This document shows positions 52,628-64,000 of a stretch of DNA of 64,000 bases, piece after piece. The DNA is from Epinephelus fuscoguttatus. Lineage: Eukaryota > Chordata > Actinopteri > Perciformes > Serranidae. Where the stretch lies: the NCBI RefSeq assembly GCF_011397635.1, contig NC_064758.1:22156513-22220512 (forward strand). Reading direction: 5' to 3'. The position numbers and the translations under genes are program-made. Numbering within the stretch: position 1 is the first letter of the stretch; every line of letters begins with the position of its first letter. The notes below the pieces were generated by a model. The model had not been told where the DNA came from. It searched no databases and saw nothing but the letters and a program-made list of their open reading frames with translations.

Positions 52628-52828
52628 GAAACTTTGCCAGTATTGAACCAGCTGTGTGGCATCACAGTGTGTGCAGATAAAGGGTGTTTGGCTTTGCCCC
52701 TGTGCCACTGCCAGCACCTGGACCTCCGCCGCCAGATTGGCAGGGATCTCCGGGGAAGTCAAAGAACGTTCATCTGTGCACAGTATGATGACACACAGCT
52801 GGTTGACTATCAGCAAAGTTTCCCTGCT
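52628..52828. repeat. About 200-bp imperfect palindrome (foldback element core)
   Basis: GGGAAACTTTGCCAGTATTG and ACCAGCTGTGTGGCATCA on the left are mirrored by ACAGCTGGTTGACTATCAGC and AAAGTTTCCC on the right; the arms are about 95 bp. It produces mirror-image open frames on both strands (81-95 codons), which explains their similar peptides. It is probably the middle of a larger MITE whose outer ends I cannot define. Confidence 0.7.
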
Positions 52829-53269
52829 TCCCTTCACTGGTTCCTGTACAGCAGGGTCGGTCTTTATTCACTGTTTTAATAACTAAAAAGCAAAAGCAGC
52901 ATGTGTATACATCCAGTAGGCTATATCTTCAGTAGCTAGCTAGCTAACCCTACACTTTTCAGGGTTTGATTTTGGTTTTGGAACAGGGAAGAAACGCATA
53001 TCATTTTCCAACCTCTCCAGGTAACGAGTATCATTAATACACGACGTGCCCCAGGCACAACATTTAGCTCCAAATCCACAAAACCAGCCTGAAAATGAAG
53101 GAAATCTGAAACGATTGCATTTGGGTCCGGGGGCAGGACTTAGCGAAGGGTCAATTACAAGAAGAAAAAAAGGTTTTGGTCTCTAGAGCTAATTTTCCCA
53201 TTGATGACAATGACATGGGTGAATGTTTATCTAATTTACCCATTTACATCCGATTAAGGTTTAAAGTTA

Positions 53270-53505
53270 CGCAAAATTAAGGACGTGGCCCCTTGTAGTG
53301 ATAGGTCGTCTGTCAGGCGTCTGTACAGTCTATGAGTCAAATCCACCACTCGCTCCTCCACAGCCCCACCCTCTTGTCCAAATATGGTCACTTCAAGCTT
53401 CAAATATCCAAGATGGCAACAGCCAAAATGCCAAACTTGGGTTTCAAAATGAGAGTCCACATACCAATTGGTGATGCCATTTTTTTTAAACAGTCTACGG
53501 CCTTA
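53270..53505 (-). mobile_element. MITE-like repeat (family E), copy 2, uninterrupted
   Basis: Read on the minus strand it runs GGCATCACCAATTGGTATGT, CTCTCATTTTGAAACCC, TTGCCATCTTGG, GACCATATTTGGACAAG and GTGGGGCTGTGGAGGAG. This is the same order as 50025-50505 with the SINE removed. CAGTCTA-type words lie at both ends. Confidence 0.65.
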
Positions 53506-56500
53506 ACCTTACCAAACCTCATCCCCAGCAGTGCCGGAAAATCTGTGATGGAACAATTTTGAAAGGCAGTGACAAATGGTATTGTCCTGAAAACAGAGAC
53601 ATCAGATTACAAAGGGCTTGTGTGTGTCATCCTAGAGGGAAATTATTAAACAAAGTGTTTTGTCATTTAATAAGCAGAACTTGTGGGAAACATGGCAGCA
53701 TCAGGCGCAGAGCAGAATTAATTGCTGACGGGCCAGATGTCATGTTGTTCTGCATTTAATAAAGCTGTGTTCAGCTTTTCACACCACAGCCGAGCAGTAT
53801 TTAACATTTAACCCCTGTTACACCATGATTGTGAGCTCAGCTGTGAATCCAGGTCTGTTAACCCCCATTGACCCTCTCACATCAAGGGCAAAAATAGATT
53901 TTTATGAGGTTGTTGCTACAGTGTGGACAGGGTAAGAGATTCACCTGTCTCTTTCATTATTTATCAGATGCATTCCTAATGAGGCACACTCTGCAGGCTC
54001 TGGTCATTTCAGCCTTACAGCTTTTGAGGAAACATCTCATTTATCAAGAAGAATCAACTGCTTTTCTGTCTTACACAGAAGTTTAACTTCGATACCCAAA
54101 GTCAATTTGAGTTAATTCGACATTACACCACAGAGCACTTGAGGGAACACCTGATCTAAAATCAAATCAACATGACTCGACAGGACCACACCTGGTTGTA
54201 CCACAGACAAAAGAGACCGGGGAGAGCACACAAATGCTTCAAAGTAAGCAACTCCGTGGGACAGACCTGCTAAATTATTTATGACCTGGACAACTGAAAG
54301 AGCAAGTTCTCTTAATGGAAAACTTTTCAAGCAACCCTGAGAGATGAGGAGAGAGGGGGAGAAATCTCTCTTTAAAAACGAAGCTCAGTGGAGAGCAGTG
54401 AGTTTGGAATGAATATTTTATCCTCCTCTGCCTCTGTCTCCACTCACTCTATCTTTCTTTATCACTCTCTGTTTCTGACAAGACCGGTTCTGCTCGAACA
54501 GAGTGTCTGCCTTTTGCTGAGGCGTTTCGCGGCCTTGGCCACAGCCTCAATCTCAGCCCCTCACTCCCACTGAGACCAATCACAGGTCACGCCTGCCTTC
54601 AAGTCATGGCAGCCCTGCACTGACAGCCAGCCGGTTGAATTTAAGATGTAGCTCGGTGGGGATTTCTCTTGACATCCACTCTCTTTTTATCACACTATTG
54701 CATTCCTCATCCTCCGTATTTTTTAACCTTGGCTCCTTCTCTCTACACCGTCTCCCACACGGACTGTATAACTTATTTTCTCGTTCCACCTGTCCGGCTG
54801 CGTGATGTTCCTGCTCCAGATCTCAACTCCACTGACCCTTCTTTTTGTTTGCGCTCAATCTTTTCATTTCTGCGCTAATGCTACATACAATTCTCCTCCT
54901 CCCACACCCAGCCACCTACAGACACATATTTTCACAGTCTTGTAATCCTGTGTTTTATATTTCAGCAGCTGCTGCCACGCAGTGTAAGCATTACTCTCAC
55001 GCTGGCACGAGGGCGTTGTCAATTAGACGAGGGCTGTAATGTAAAACTCTGGGGTGCTCACCGCAAGAGGCTAAGCGTCACCTCAATCTGAACACAATCA
55101 GGGATGACACTTAGCTGAACCACAAATCCGACAGCTAATCTCTGGCGTGACATCATAGAAATGCCACTTTCATTCTGATGGTGGAATTTCTTCCCCATAT
55201 TTTTGAAGGGTTTTTGCCACATTACTATGCGTGCTTTAAGACTGTGTGTGAATACATGTGTGTGTTAATTTTCCTCCTTGCCAATATTTGCCCATCATGT
55301 CACGGCCCCTGCTAATAGCCGTTAGAGAGCACATGCTCACATTTTCAACCCTGACACGATGGCAGGTGTAACGAGCAGCAGTATTCCTCAGAGAGCGTTT
55401 CCTGTCTTGGCTCCATCACTAACAGCTCCGAGAGCCACCCGGCTTGTCACACTAACTGGGAGGAACCTTGTGTTACAAAACCATTGCTCTCTCTCTAGAG
55501 AGGGAGGGAGACATCTCAGGGCTGAAGGCACATTTTGCAGCTTTTTTCACCAATGCAGGTTATCTGTGGGTGGATGAGGTGACCAGCAGACACAGAGAGG
55601 GTTTGAAAAGTTTTTGTACTTAAAAGTTAGTGATGTTAATTCAATTTTTTTTTGCTGCAGGAGGAGCAAGGTCAGCAAAGTAAGATGTAGTTTAAGTGTG
55701 AAGACAATCATACATTCTATTTCTTAAACAATAATAAATAAAGCTGCAAAATCTTTCACATGCTGCACAGCTACGAACACGAAAAATCTATATACATAAA
55801 ATGCATACATACGCGAGTGCTCTTGATCACATGAATAATGGATGTCCACTCATGCTGCTCTCAAAATAGTCTGTCAACATGGCAGCCAAGCATGACAGTA
55901 GGAGAATGCTGAATACTGGATTGCATCTCTCATCACTGCAATCAATATCTGGCAGAACAACGTCTCTTCGGACTAATGTGACGCCCCAAATATCAAAAGG
56001 CTATTCAAGGTTATAAAGAGACTGGAGTGCACCTTCAGACTGAGTGACGCTGTCAGCTGCAGAGATAAAAATGAAACTTTTTCAATTTTGGAGAAAGAAA
56101 CTAAAGTCATAGTGAGGAAAGGAAAAAACAAAAAAACCCGTAGTCAAAATTTTGCAGACCTAAGTGTTTCTGCTATCTCGCTGATCCCCTCTAGCTCTTA
56201 CACTGAGAAAATGTGGCCTTAAGGAAAACATTAAAGCAAAGGCACATTTTGTGGGCTCGCCTTTCTGTGACATTAATTGCGAAAGCACTCCCTAATGAGT
56301 CACACAGTGTGAGGGAAGATATGAGAATGCTGGGGAGTTTTGTGCACTATCCTCTCCCAGATGAACTCCGATGACCTTACGCCTCATTTCCACATAGCTC
56401 TGTGTACGTATGCCAGTCAGCCAGAAGTCCATTCATTCTTATGAGAACCTCAGTGATTTACAGAACTCCTCCCTTCTTTTTTTCAGTCAGAAATTTGCCT

Positions 56501-59359
56501 TGAGTATGTTTAAAAAACTGAACGTTTGGGGCAGATTTCAGTGCCACCATAAGTTAGCATAAAAAAGATTTAGCTTAAAGACTGATGTGTGTGATACATC
56601 TCTATTTATACCTTTATTTTTTTCATTTTTTTAGAGTGCATGCATAGTGCATCATGCATCAAAACTGGCTACACAGACCAACCTCCCCACTTATTTGTCA
56701 CCATACATTATTGATCCTGTTTTAGTCCCTGTGCTGCACCATGTTCCACAATATTTGTAGGCGTAAAACACTCAAAATGAACTTTTCTGCCATTGCTGTG
56801 GTGGCATTTCTACACATCCATAAAGAGACGCACTTCCTTGGATTGAACACTGGGGCCATACTCCATATACTGCACCAGAATACAGACACAAAACAGAACT
56901 GTGTGGAATGGAAGTGTTAGAGAACATGCACAGAGACCATGTTGCTGAAGATTTGCTCCACACTTGTTATCAGGTTGCATTTGAAAACGTTTCCTCTGCA
57001 GGACTGCACGTCAACCTGAAAAACCAAATTCCTAAAAAGCTTATTTCCCATTACTTATGTTTGCACACACAACTCTTGGCCTCTGTCTGTCTGCATAAAA
57101 ACTGGCTCGGTGAATGTCAAACAATCCAACGACATTCTTGAGCACAGAGATAAGGTTAACAGCCCTTAAAAAGTGCTGAGGTACTGAGTTTTCCAGACAT
57201 CATTTTCCACCCCGTCTTTCCCTCTCTGTTCAGTCGGCTTATCTTGTCCTGCAAGATGAACAAGCACATTTCCCGGTCTACGATACACTGAGAGCTTCTG
57301 ATGATTTCTGAAGAATATCACTGGCATGAGTTGTCTCACTGGTGTTAGTAATTCATCCAAGTAAGCAACATGATGAAGACTCTCAGGCTACAGCCCTGTG
57401 CTGAACAAACTTATAATGGGCTGCACCATCACAACACGCCAGGGCTTGTTGGTCATCCTATTAAAATATATTGTTCCTCCAGTAATTTATTTTTAACAAG
57501 GGACAAATACTGAGCTACTGCATTTAAAATGGGCTTCAGTTTCACAGTTGTATTGATTTTTTTCAGGCTGCAATCAATAGAAACTTTCGAGGTCTTTTTT
57601 TTTTTTTTGCCTTGATGATATCCTGATAGGGAAACAGATGTTGTGAATGTACAATTGGAGCGTTTGGCTCGCCTGAAATTACTGGAGAGAAGAAGTGTGA
57701 TAAAGTAAAAGTCAAATAATCTACAGACTCCCAACTTCTTGATCCCGAGCACTTATCAGCTCTGCTGGAAAGGGTCGGAGCAGAGATTTTCGCCTTTCAC
57801 TGTCTGAGGTCTGGACATTCAGTCCCTGCAGTCGCAGCCTGAGAAGATACTAAAAATATCTGGGGCAAATGTCTGAATCCTGTTTTAAGTTAATTCACTC
57901 CAAGAGAGTTCGAGGCGTACAGCACTCTGCCAACTGGGCCTCATAAAATGATAATGAGAATGCTGCTGTCTGCTGACAATGAGATAGATGCAGCAAACAC
58001 AGATGCACAGGCAGCAGATAGAGATTGGTTGCTTATTTCACTGTTTGAATCTGCAAACTGGAAAATGTATTTATGAGAGTTTGTCTCTCTGGCTCAATGT
58101 GTACAAAAGACAAAATATTCTCTCTGAAGTGAGCGGTTTCTTCTGCTGACACTGAGCGCCACAGTCTGCTGAATGATGGAGGCGCGCGCCCTACTTCCTC
58201 TGTCATATTTGACAGGAGCAAAAATCAAAGCAGCAAATTAATTTAACATAACCTGTCTATTTGGAGATAGTGCTTAAAAAAACTCAAGAGCAAGTGCTCC
58301 GTTAACTTCAATGAAGGGCGCTCCAAAGCAAGCCGACTGCTATTTCTGCAGTCTAGCTGCTCTTTGCTGCAGTCCCCAAGTAAATAGCAAACATCTTTTG
58401 TTAACACTTGGAGCCCTGTGTTAAGACCTCAACTCTCTGGGGCCGTCTGAAGGTATTAATATTTCACTCTCTGCATAAGATGGATCTTAAAAGACCATTG
58501 AACTGACAGGGTGTGTTTATCCAAAGGGTCAGCTGACACAACAGATGCAGCGAGATGACTGTGGATTCAAATCTTTTCAGTCTCAGCGGAGGACAGTATG
58601 GAAATCTGCTTCCTTTCTTGTGCAGCAGCATGCAAGAATTCAATGCCTCCTGCTGTGTAGAGGAGAATCAGGGTGCTACTGTGACTGAGTAAGGCAAGGG
58701 CAGTATTTCAATAGTAACACAATGTTAAGAGGGGCTATAATCAATACTTTCGAATCAGTCAATGGATCACATGACTGTTTGTATGTAAAAGGGGCCACTC
58801 ATAGAGACAAACCCACAGAGAGTTATCACCTGACCTAGCAGTTTCCCTAAGTAGCTAAAGATCCAGAGTTTGGTGGAGACCAAAATCAGAGCTGAAAAAA
58901 TGGGCAAATATTGACTTTACATTCATCAGATGGACACAAACACAACTCTAAATGAATGATCATGTTGCTCTGACTGTTGGATGCGTAAATCAGCAACTGT
59001 TTGCGAACATGTTCACCATATCAACTTAGAAAGGGGACGACCACCGTATGTCAGTGCAGGTTGATATTTGATGATTGGTCATTAATGGAGATTTGCAATG
59101 TGTGTGTGTGTGTGTGTGTGTGTTTTTTAAGGAATGACTTCGTGACTTCCTATTCTATAACTTTATGCCATTTGAATTTGCTTGAATTTGCTTCTTTTTG
59201 TCTGCTTGTAGTGTATTTATCTATGTATCACCCTGTTTCTACACTGGGTGCAATATTCCTATCCTTAACTTTACGATCTTCTGTGTAGGACTTTCCTAAA
59301 AAACAATGTACTCAATGCATGACTCATACATAAGTAATCCCTGTAAATCATCACTTATT
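53506..59359. other. Intergenic DNA; (TG)n at 59099-59123
   Basis: No exon recognised. Pyrimidine-rich stretches at 54420-54900 generate several short frames without family content. A (TG)12 microsatellite sits at 59099-59123. Parts such as 56230-56460 and 58420-58560 are free of recognisable repeats and could be regulatory, but nothing specific stands out. Confidence 0.4.
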
Positions 59360-59635
59360 ACCCACTAGAAGTATGTGGTGGTGTATTTATCTGCAGAGAC
59401 TCTGCCCTCTGGCTCTGTGTTCTTATTTTCTTCTTATTTTCTGAGCTTGGAACATTAATTGGGCGTGTACCCCCACTGCGCTCGCTCAAGTGAGACAGGG
59501 CTTTACAAAAAAGCAGCAGGCATCCAAGAGGCACAGCACAGAGTACACACTAACATAATGAGGCAAAACGTCAAACAAGAGTGAATCTGGGGTTGGCCTT
59601 TACTTTCACTTTCACTTTCACTAGCGTGAAACCCT
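59360..59635. repeat. Dispersed repeat D (copy 2)
   Basis: CTAGAAGTATGTGGTGGTG, GTATTTATCTGCAGAGACTC and GTGAATCTGGGGTTGGC, followed by TTTCACTTTCACTTTCACT, match copy 1 at 28640-29005 in order and orientation. This copy lacks the LINE tail but has its own extra middle segment (about 59460-59575). Confidence 0.6.
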
Positions 59636-59932
59636 GAGCGTGTCTATAATCAATAACCAACAATCCTGTATAGCATTTAATGACTTAGATTGTAACTCCT
59701 ATATTTTTCTACCCAGGACCTATTTCCTCATGTTTTTCTGTCTGATGGGAGCCGAATTTGAATTTGGTCAGGTGTCAAACAGGCTGCAATGTGCTCAATT
59801 GGGACATGTGTCCAACATCAGTGTGTGTGCTTGTTTTTGCCACTGACAGGCTCGGATTATTTTAAGTATCTAACAGCATTATGGGAAGGATCCCCACAGA
59901 GATAGACTTTTTTGTTTAAGTGAGAAATCACT

Positions 59933-60136
59933 ATCACCAAAACCCACCAGACTCCTACCGGAAAAACCCTAATTGTAAGTTGACAGAAATAAAAAATAAA
60001 ACTCACAAAAGCCATCTTGGGTTTTCCTTCCACTGTTCCAACAACCACCACCTCCCTTTTCTTCGAAAAAATCCGACAGTTAGATGTCACGCTAAAATCA
60101 CAGTCTATTTAAATGGAGTCTGGTGGCTTTGGCGAT
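59933..60136. repeat. Foldback element, about 200 bp
   Basis: ATCACCAAAACCCACCAGAC (59933 on) is mirrored by GTCTGGTGGCTTTGGCGAT (ending 60136), arms of about 22 bp. This is consistent with the terminal or subterminal repeats of a small MITE. The 73-77-codon frames over it are not genes. Confidence 0.6.
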
Positions 60137-61403
60137 CATGATTTCAAGGCCATTTCTGGTCAACCAAAATGATCTTACTCTTTAACAAAAAGTTCTATAG
60201 GGGACCTTTCCATAATGTTGACACTTACAATAACAATCTGAGCCTGTCAGGGGCAAAAGCGAGCACTTTTAGTGGGCATAAATTGACACTGTGAACATGC
60301 CCTGGGTGGTTAACTGGCTGCAGTCTGTCGTTCAATACTAGACCAATTTCAAAAATTGCTATTCCCATTAATCACTTAGGCACTGAAATAAAGGAAAATA
60401 GTCCAGGTTGAAAAATACCAAAGTTACTTTAAGTAGTTAATTGCAAGTCCTGAGAATGACCTTTGATTTGACATTTTTAAACTCCGACAAAGAAGGCCCT
60501 GTCAAAACACTGGGTTCTCATCCTGATAAATAAAAGTACTGGAGCTACTGCTGAAGTGTTTAAGGATTCACTTTTTATTTAACCTGTGTGATCTGCTGTC
60601 ATGCTGTCACCCCGCTGACTGCTGCACTGCCTCAGCGGATTTTTAACTTTAGTTCAGTCTTTGAAGTCTGTTAAACCAGACAAGAGGTAATGGAGACAAA
60701 TGAAGGCTCGCTGTTTAGCCTCATTATTGAAAATCACTCCTCTGAATAAATGTGCAGCTCTGTGCATTTAGACATCAGAGAGAACGTCTGCCGTGTTCTC
60801 ATTCATCCAAGGTACAGCAGTTTGCCTCATGGTTGAGTCATATTGGTAATTTCAGTTCATCTGAATGACAAAGACTCATTTACAGTTTATTAGGTACACA
60901 GCCTAATGCAATCTAATGCAATAAAAAAACAATAAAATGCAATAAAAGAAAAAACTTTGTTCGAAAAGTACATTGTGTCAGAGTAGGGTTTACTCAGCAT
61001 GTTGTGGTGCTGTATTGAACTGCATTATATTAAAGACATTTATAATGTTTTGTCCAACCCTGTTTATATAGGGGTGGACGAGGGTCACGGAGCAGTAGAC
61101 GGGCGTTGCAAACTAGCTTAGCCTATAAATGCTGTGGTATGTGGCATTGGTCAATGCCAATAAACGTTAAATAAATTAGAAACACCTTTCAATACAGTGC
61201 AGTCCAGCACAACACCACCACTAACTGGAGCTCTAAAAATGACCGTAGAGTTGGATCATCACGTCTCTGCACACAGTGTCAACAAAGACTGAACATTGTA
61301 ACCTTCACAGTAATGAAACATATTGCAGTGCTATTATATAACACTGCATTCATTATACAAATGTACCTAATAAACTGTTCACTTGATATCCGATTCAGAG
61401 GGT
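60137..61403. other. Intergenic DNA, nothing recognised
   Basis: AT-rich with no exon or definable element. Short A-rich tracts at 60910-60960. Confidence 0.35.
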
Positions 61404-62451
61404 TTAAAGCTACAGTAGGCAACTTTTATGAAAATAACTCTAAAGCCGTCACTATAGCCTGACAGTATTACACAAGACAGATACTCTGTGAAACAATCAC
61501 ATTTCTCTGGCTCCTGCTAGTTCTCCTGGCACTTGCATGAATCCACGCACCTGAACAAACACAACCAATCAGGAGGAGTCTCTAATGCTGTGTTTATACC
61601 ATGAGCGGCACAGCAACAGGCTACAAGTCATTTTCAATGGAAGCTGGTGACAAGAAGCTACAGACTGACACCTGACACGTCTCTGTTGACAGGCAGGCGT
61701 GTTGTGCTGTAAATCAAAGTTGAGCTGGCCAGAACTTTTTTCACCACTCAAATGACATGTTGATTTGTCAACTAATCATATGTTTTTGTTTCTAGCTGTG
61801 GTGCTGTGTTATTTAGCCTGGTTATAGCTCACGCTGTGCTAGCTTTCTGTGTACTGCGGCGCACAAAGGGATGTAATGGAGCGGGAAATGTGGAGTCAAA
61901 ATGAAGCGCAGACACTAATAAAAAGCAGAGATGTTTTTTTTTGACTGAATACAAACTTTAGATCACGTTCAGATGAGGTGCTTCATGGCAGAGAGCACAA
62001 ACACACAAGCCTGTGATGACATAACTACATTAACAAGCACTTGAACAACACTTCAATGGTGACTCAGTGATAATATAGCTGGTTGCACTGTTGCTATCAC
62101 TCATGGTGTGAACACAACACATGTCAATCTGCGCTCGTGCATATGCTGCGCTGCCAACAACAGTGTACATGGCAAGGACAAGTAAGCAGAAGAAGACAGA
62201 CAAAAAAAGCTTGCTTTCACTTTCCTGAAGAAGACTGTCGTCAGTCAGAAGAAGACCATCATCTGTCTTCTTCTGCGTTAGAGACGCCTCCTGGATCTGA
62301 TTGGTTGCATCATACAAGTGCACTGAATTCTTGTGAAAGCCATTAGGAGCACTCTGAGATCTGTCTTGTGTACTACTGTCAGGCTATAGCGACAATATCA
62401 GTAAATGTGACTAAAGTTATTTTTCATAAAAGTTACCTACTGTAACTTTAA
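61404..62451. mobile_element. TTAA-flanked MITE (family F), about 1.04 kb
   Basis: TTAA at 61404-61407 and 62448-62451 encloses a body beginning AGCTACAGTAGGCAACTTTT and ending AAAAGTTACCTACTGTAACT. The terminal inverted repeat is about 36 bp with three differences. Subterminal blocks are mirrored as well (CAACCAATCAGGAGGAGTCT near 61561 against AGACGCCTCCTGGATC and TGATTGGTTG near 62282-62307). The ORFs inside (87-97 codons) are not related to transposases. Confidence 0.8.
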
Positions 62452-64000
62452 GGCCAACAGGACCGCTGCAGTCGTGTAAAGCAAGTGTTTGGTACTGCTA
62501 CATGAGAGCCGCAGTCATCTTCAATCAAACCCCACGCCCGGGTCTGTGTCAGATGAAGACCTCTCTGCATGACCTTTAAAACTGTTGTATCAGCTGTATT
62601 GGTGCACCACGGAGCCCTAACATGTGCACTGATTCACCTCAGTTTACACTGGCTGTAATTGATGCTGAGCAGGCCATCCATAAGCATTAAATATTGGCAT
62701 CTGGCTGGAGCACAGGAAGACGGAGAGAGATGAGATAAAAGAGCATTTTTCATTCACTCCACTCTCTGTGGTGGGAGCACTCTGGGATGTTTACCTGAGC
62801 ATTTTTCTTTTTCTTTTTTTCCTGTGCGCACATCTGGCTCTTTCAAAATCTATGTGCACTTCACTTTGAGTTTCACCAGCATCGTTTTAAATTGATTTAA
62901 AAGAAAATAAAGCACACAAACATACTTAGAGCCAGGTAATCAAATATGAAGGGGCATGCATCATGCTAAAATGCAGTTCTTATGATTAACTAATCAAAGT
63001 ACTGCAGATAGACTGTAATAAAAATAACATTCCTATTTAATATAATCACCTGTGTCAGTCTCTGTTTGTGCATATTTGAAACACGAAGGCAGGAAACCTT
63101 TGAGATTCCTGCAGGATAAAGACAGAATAATGCTTTGTTTGGGTTTTCATAGCAATTAGTACTATTATTGTGATGAGATTAAAATGTATTGCGTATATAT
63201 ATCAGGAGGTGGAAATATATTTAAAAAAAACAATTGCGGTCTAAGAACCAAGAAAACTGTGAAGCCAGATGAAAAAGGTTGCAGTTGGAAAAGACAACAC
63301 AGACATCTGAAAAAAAGAGAACAAGAATAGAAGCATCTTGGGGAAAAAGAGAGGGAGAGATGCCATAAAAGTGTCTTTTATGTCAGCCCAACTGGAGCTG
63401 CATGAATAATTTCAACCATTCTCTATTGTACTGTGTGAATCCACAGTTTTGTAAATGATAACTACAGCATAACAAAAAAGTAGGTTAGCCAGAAAGCCAA
63501 CTAAGAGGAAATCTGGAGGTATCATCCTGTTATTTTTGAGCTGAAAACCCTGCCATCACTCATTTTAGTTTGCCCTCAGCCATCTCATATCACCCAAACC
63601 CAGACACTTTATCATCTAAGAAACCAAAGAGCTGCAGCACACAGTCATACTTTGACTGAAGACACTATTTAACCTCTGTTTTCAGATCTATTGTCCAGCA
63701 GAGACAAAGTACATGACACCTACTCTCACTTAAACCATGACTGACTTCTTCTCTTTCTCCGGTCTTTCTGTGCAAATACACTCAGCAGCCTAACCCTGCA
63801 GGGCTGAGAAGAGTTAAACTACTATTAAAGTGAGTGGTACTGAGCTCATATTTGATATTTACTGACTTAACTTTGCCTTTTAGTGATTGCAAACCCCGCA
63901 GATGAAAGGTCATGCTGATCTCTAGGACAGGACTTTTAGAATAAAAGGCTGTGAATCTCCGGAGGCTAAAAGGCACAGTGACAAATTACACATCCCTGTC
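62452..64000. other. Intergenic DNA, nothing recognised
   Basis: No exon recognised up to the right edge. Purine-rich stretches at 62700-62750 and 63290-63360. A 64-codon minus-strand frame at 63782-63976 has no family content. Confidence 0.35.

Noticed and set aside
52550..52886. Three overlapping frames with similar peptides on opposite strands
   Set aside because: The similarity comes from the 200-bp palindrome, not from coding constraint.

Overview
The window is vertebrate nuclear DNA, most likely from a percomorph teleost fish. Its two clear genes have introns, fish-like protein sequences, GT-AG splice sites and long AT-rich intergenic DNA. The interspersed repeats are of types familiar from spiny-rayed fish: a tRNA-derived SINE with a 'GAATTTCCCC...GATTAATAAA' tail, a (GATG)n-associated LINE 3' end, and foldback MITEs. 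There is no bacterial, phage or CRISPR content.

Layout. At 700-1040 there is a CpG-rich stretch that looks like the promoter and non-coding first exon of a minus-strand gene lying off the left edge. At 2087-5746 (minus) is a complete 13-exon matrix metalloproteinase-9 gene (mmp9, 687 aa). Its compact proximal promoter (TATA-like box, AP-1-like site, GC box) is at 5959-6004 and a likely poly(A) signal is at 1474. From 6 to 23 kb is intergenic DNA carrying several inverted-repeat MITEs. At 23208-26926 (minus) is a complete two-coding-exon adenosine A1-type receptor gene (adora1, 381 aa) with an unusually long Pro/Gln/Glu-rich tail and a hAT-like MITE in its intron. From about 27.5 kb to the end (36 kb) I see no convincing protein-coding exon. 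That part holds a LINE fragment, LINE 3' tails, two SINEs, several MITEs, a roughly 56-bp minisatellite, microsatellites, and stretches that could be conserved regulatory DNA.

The two genes lie in the same orientation about 17 kb apart. MMP9 is a secreted gelatinase acting on extracellular matrix, and the A1 receptor is a Gi-coupled plasma-membrane receptor. Nothing in the sequence suggests that they work together; the linkage looks like simple synteny.

The most distinctive content is the mobile-element archaeology. Several unrelated MITE families are flanked by TTAA and have AG...CT termini, which suggests a Kolobok-type transposase. Two hAT-like MITEs have recognisable 8-bp target duplications. 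There are three nested insertions that allow relative dating. I did not find a new biochemical system in this window, and I say so rather than force one.
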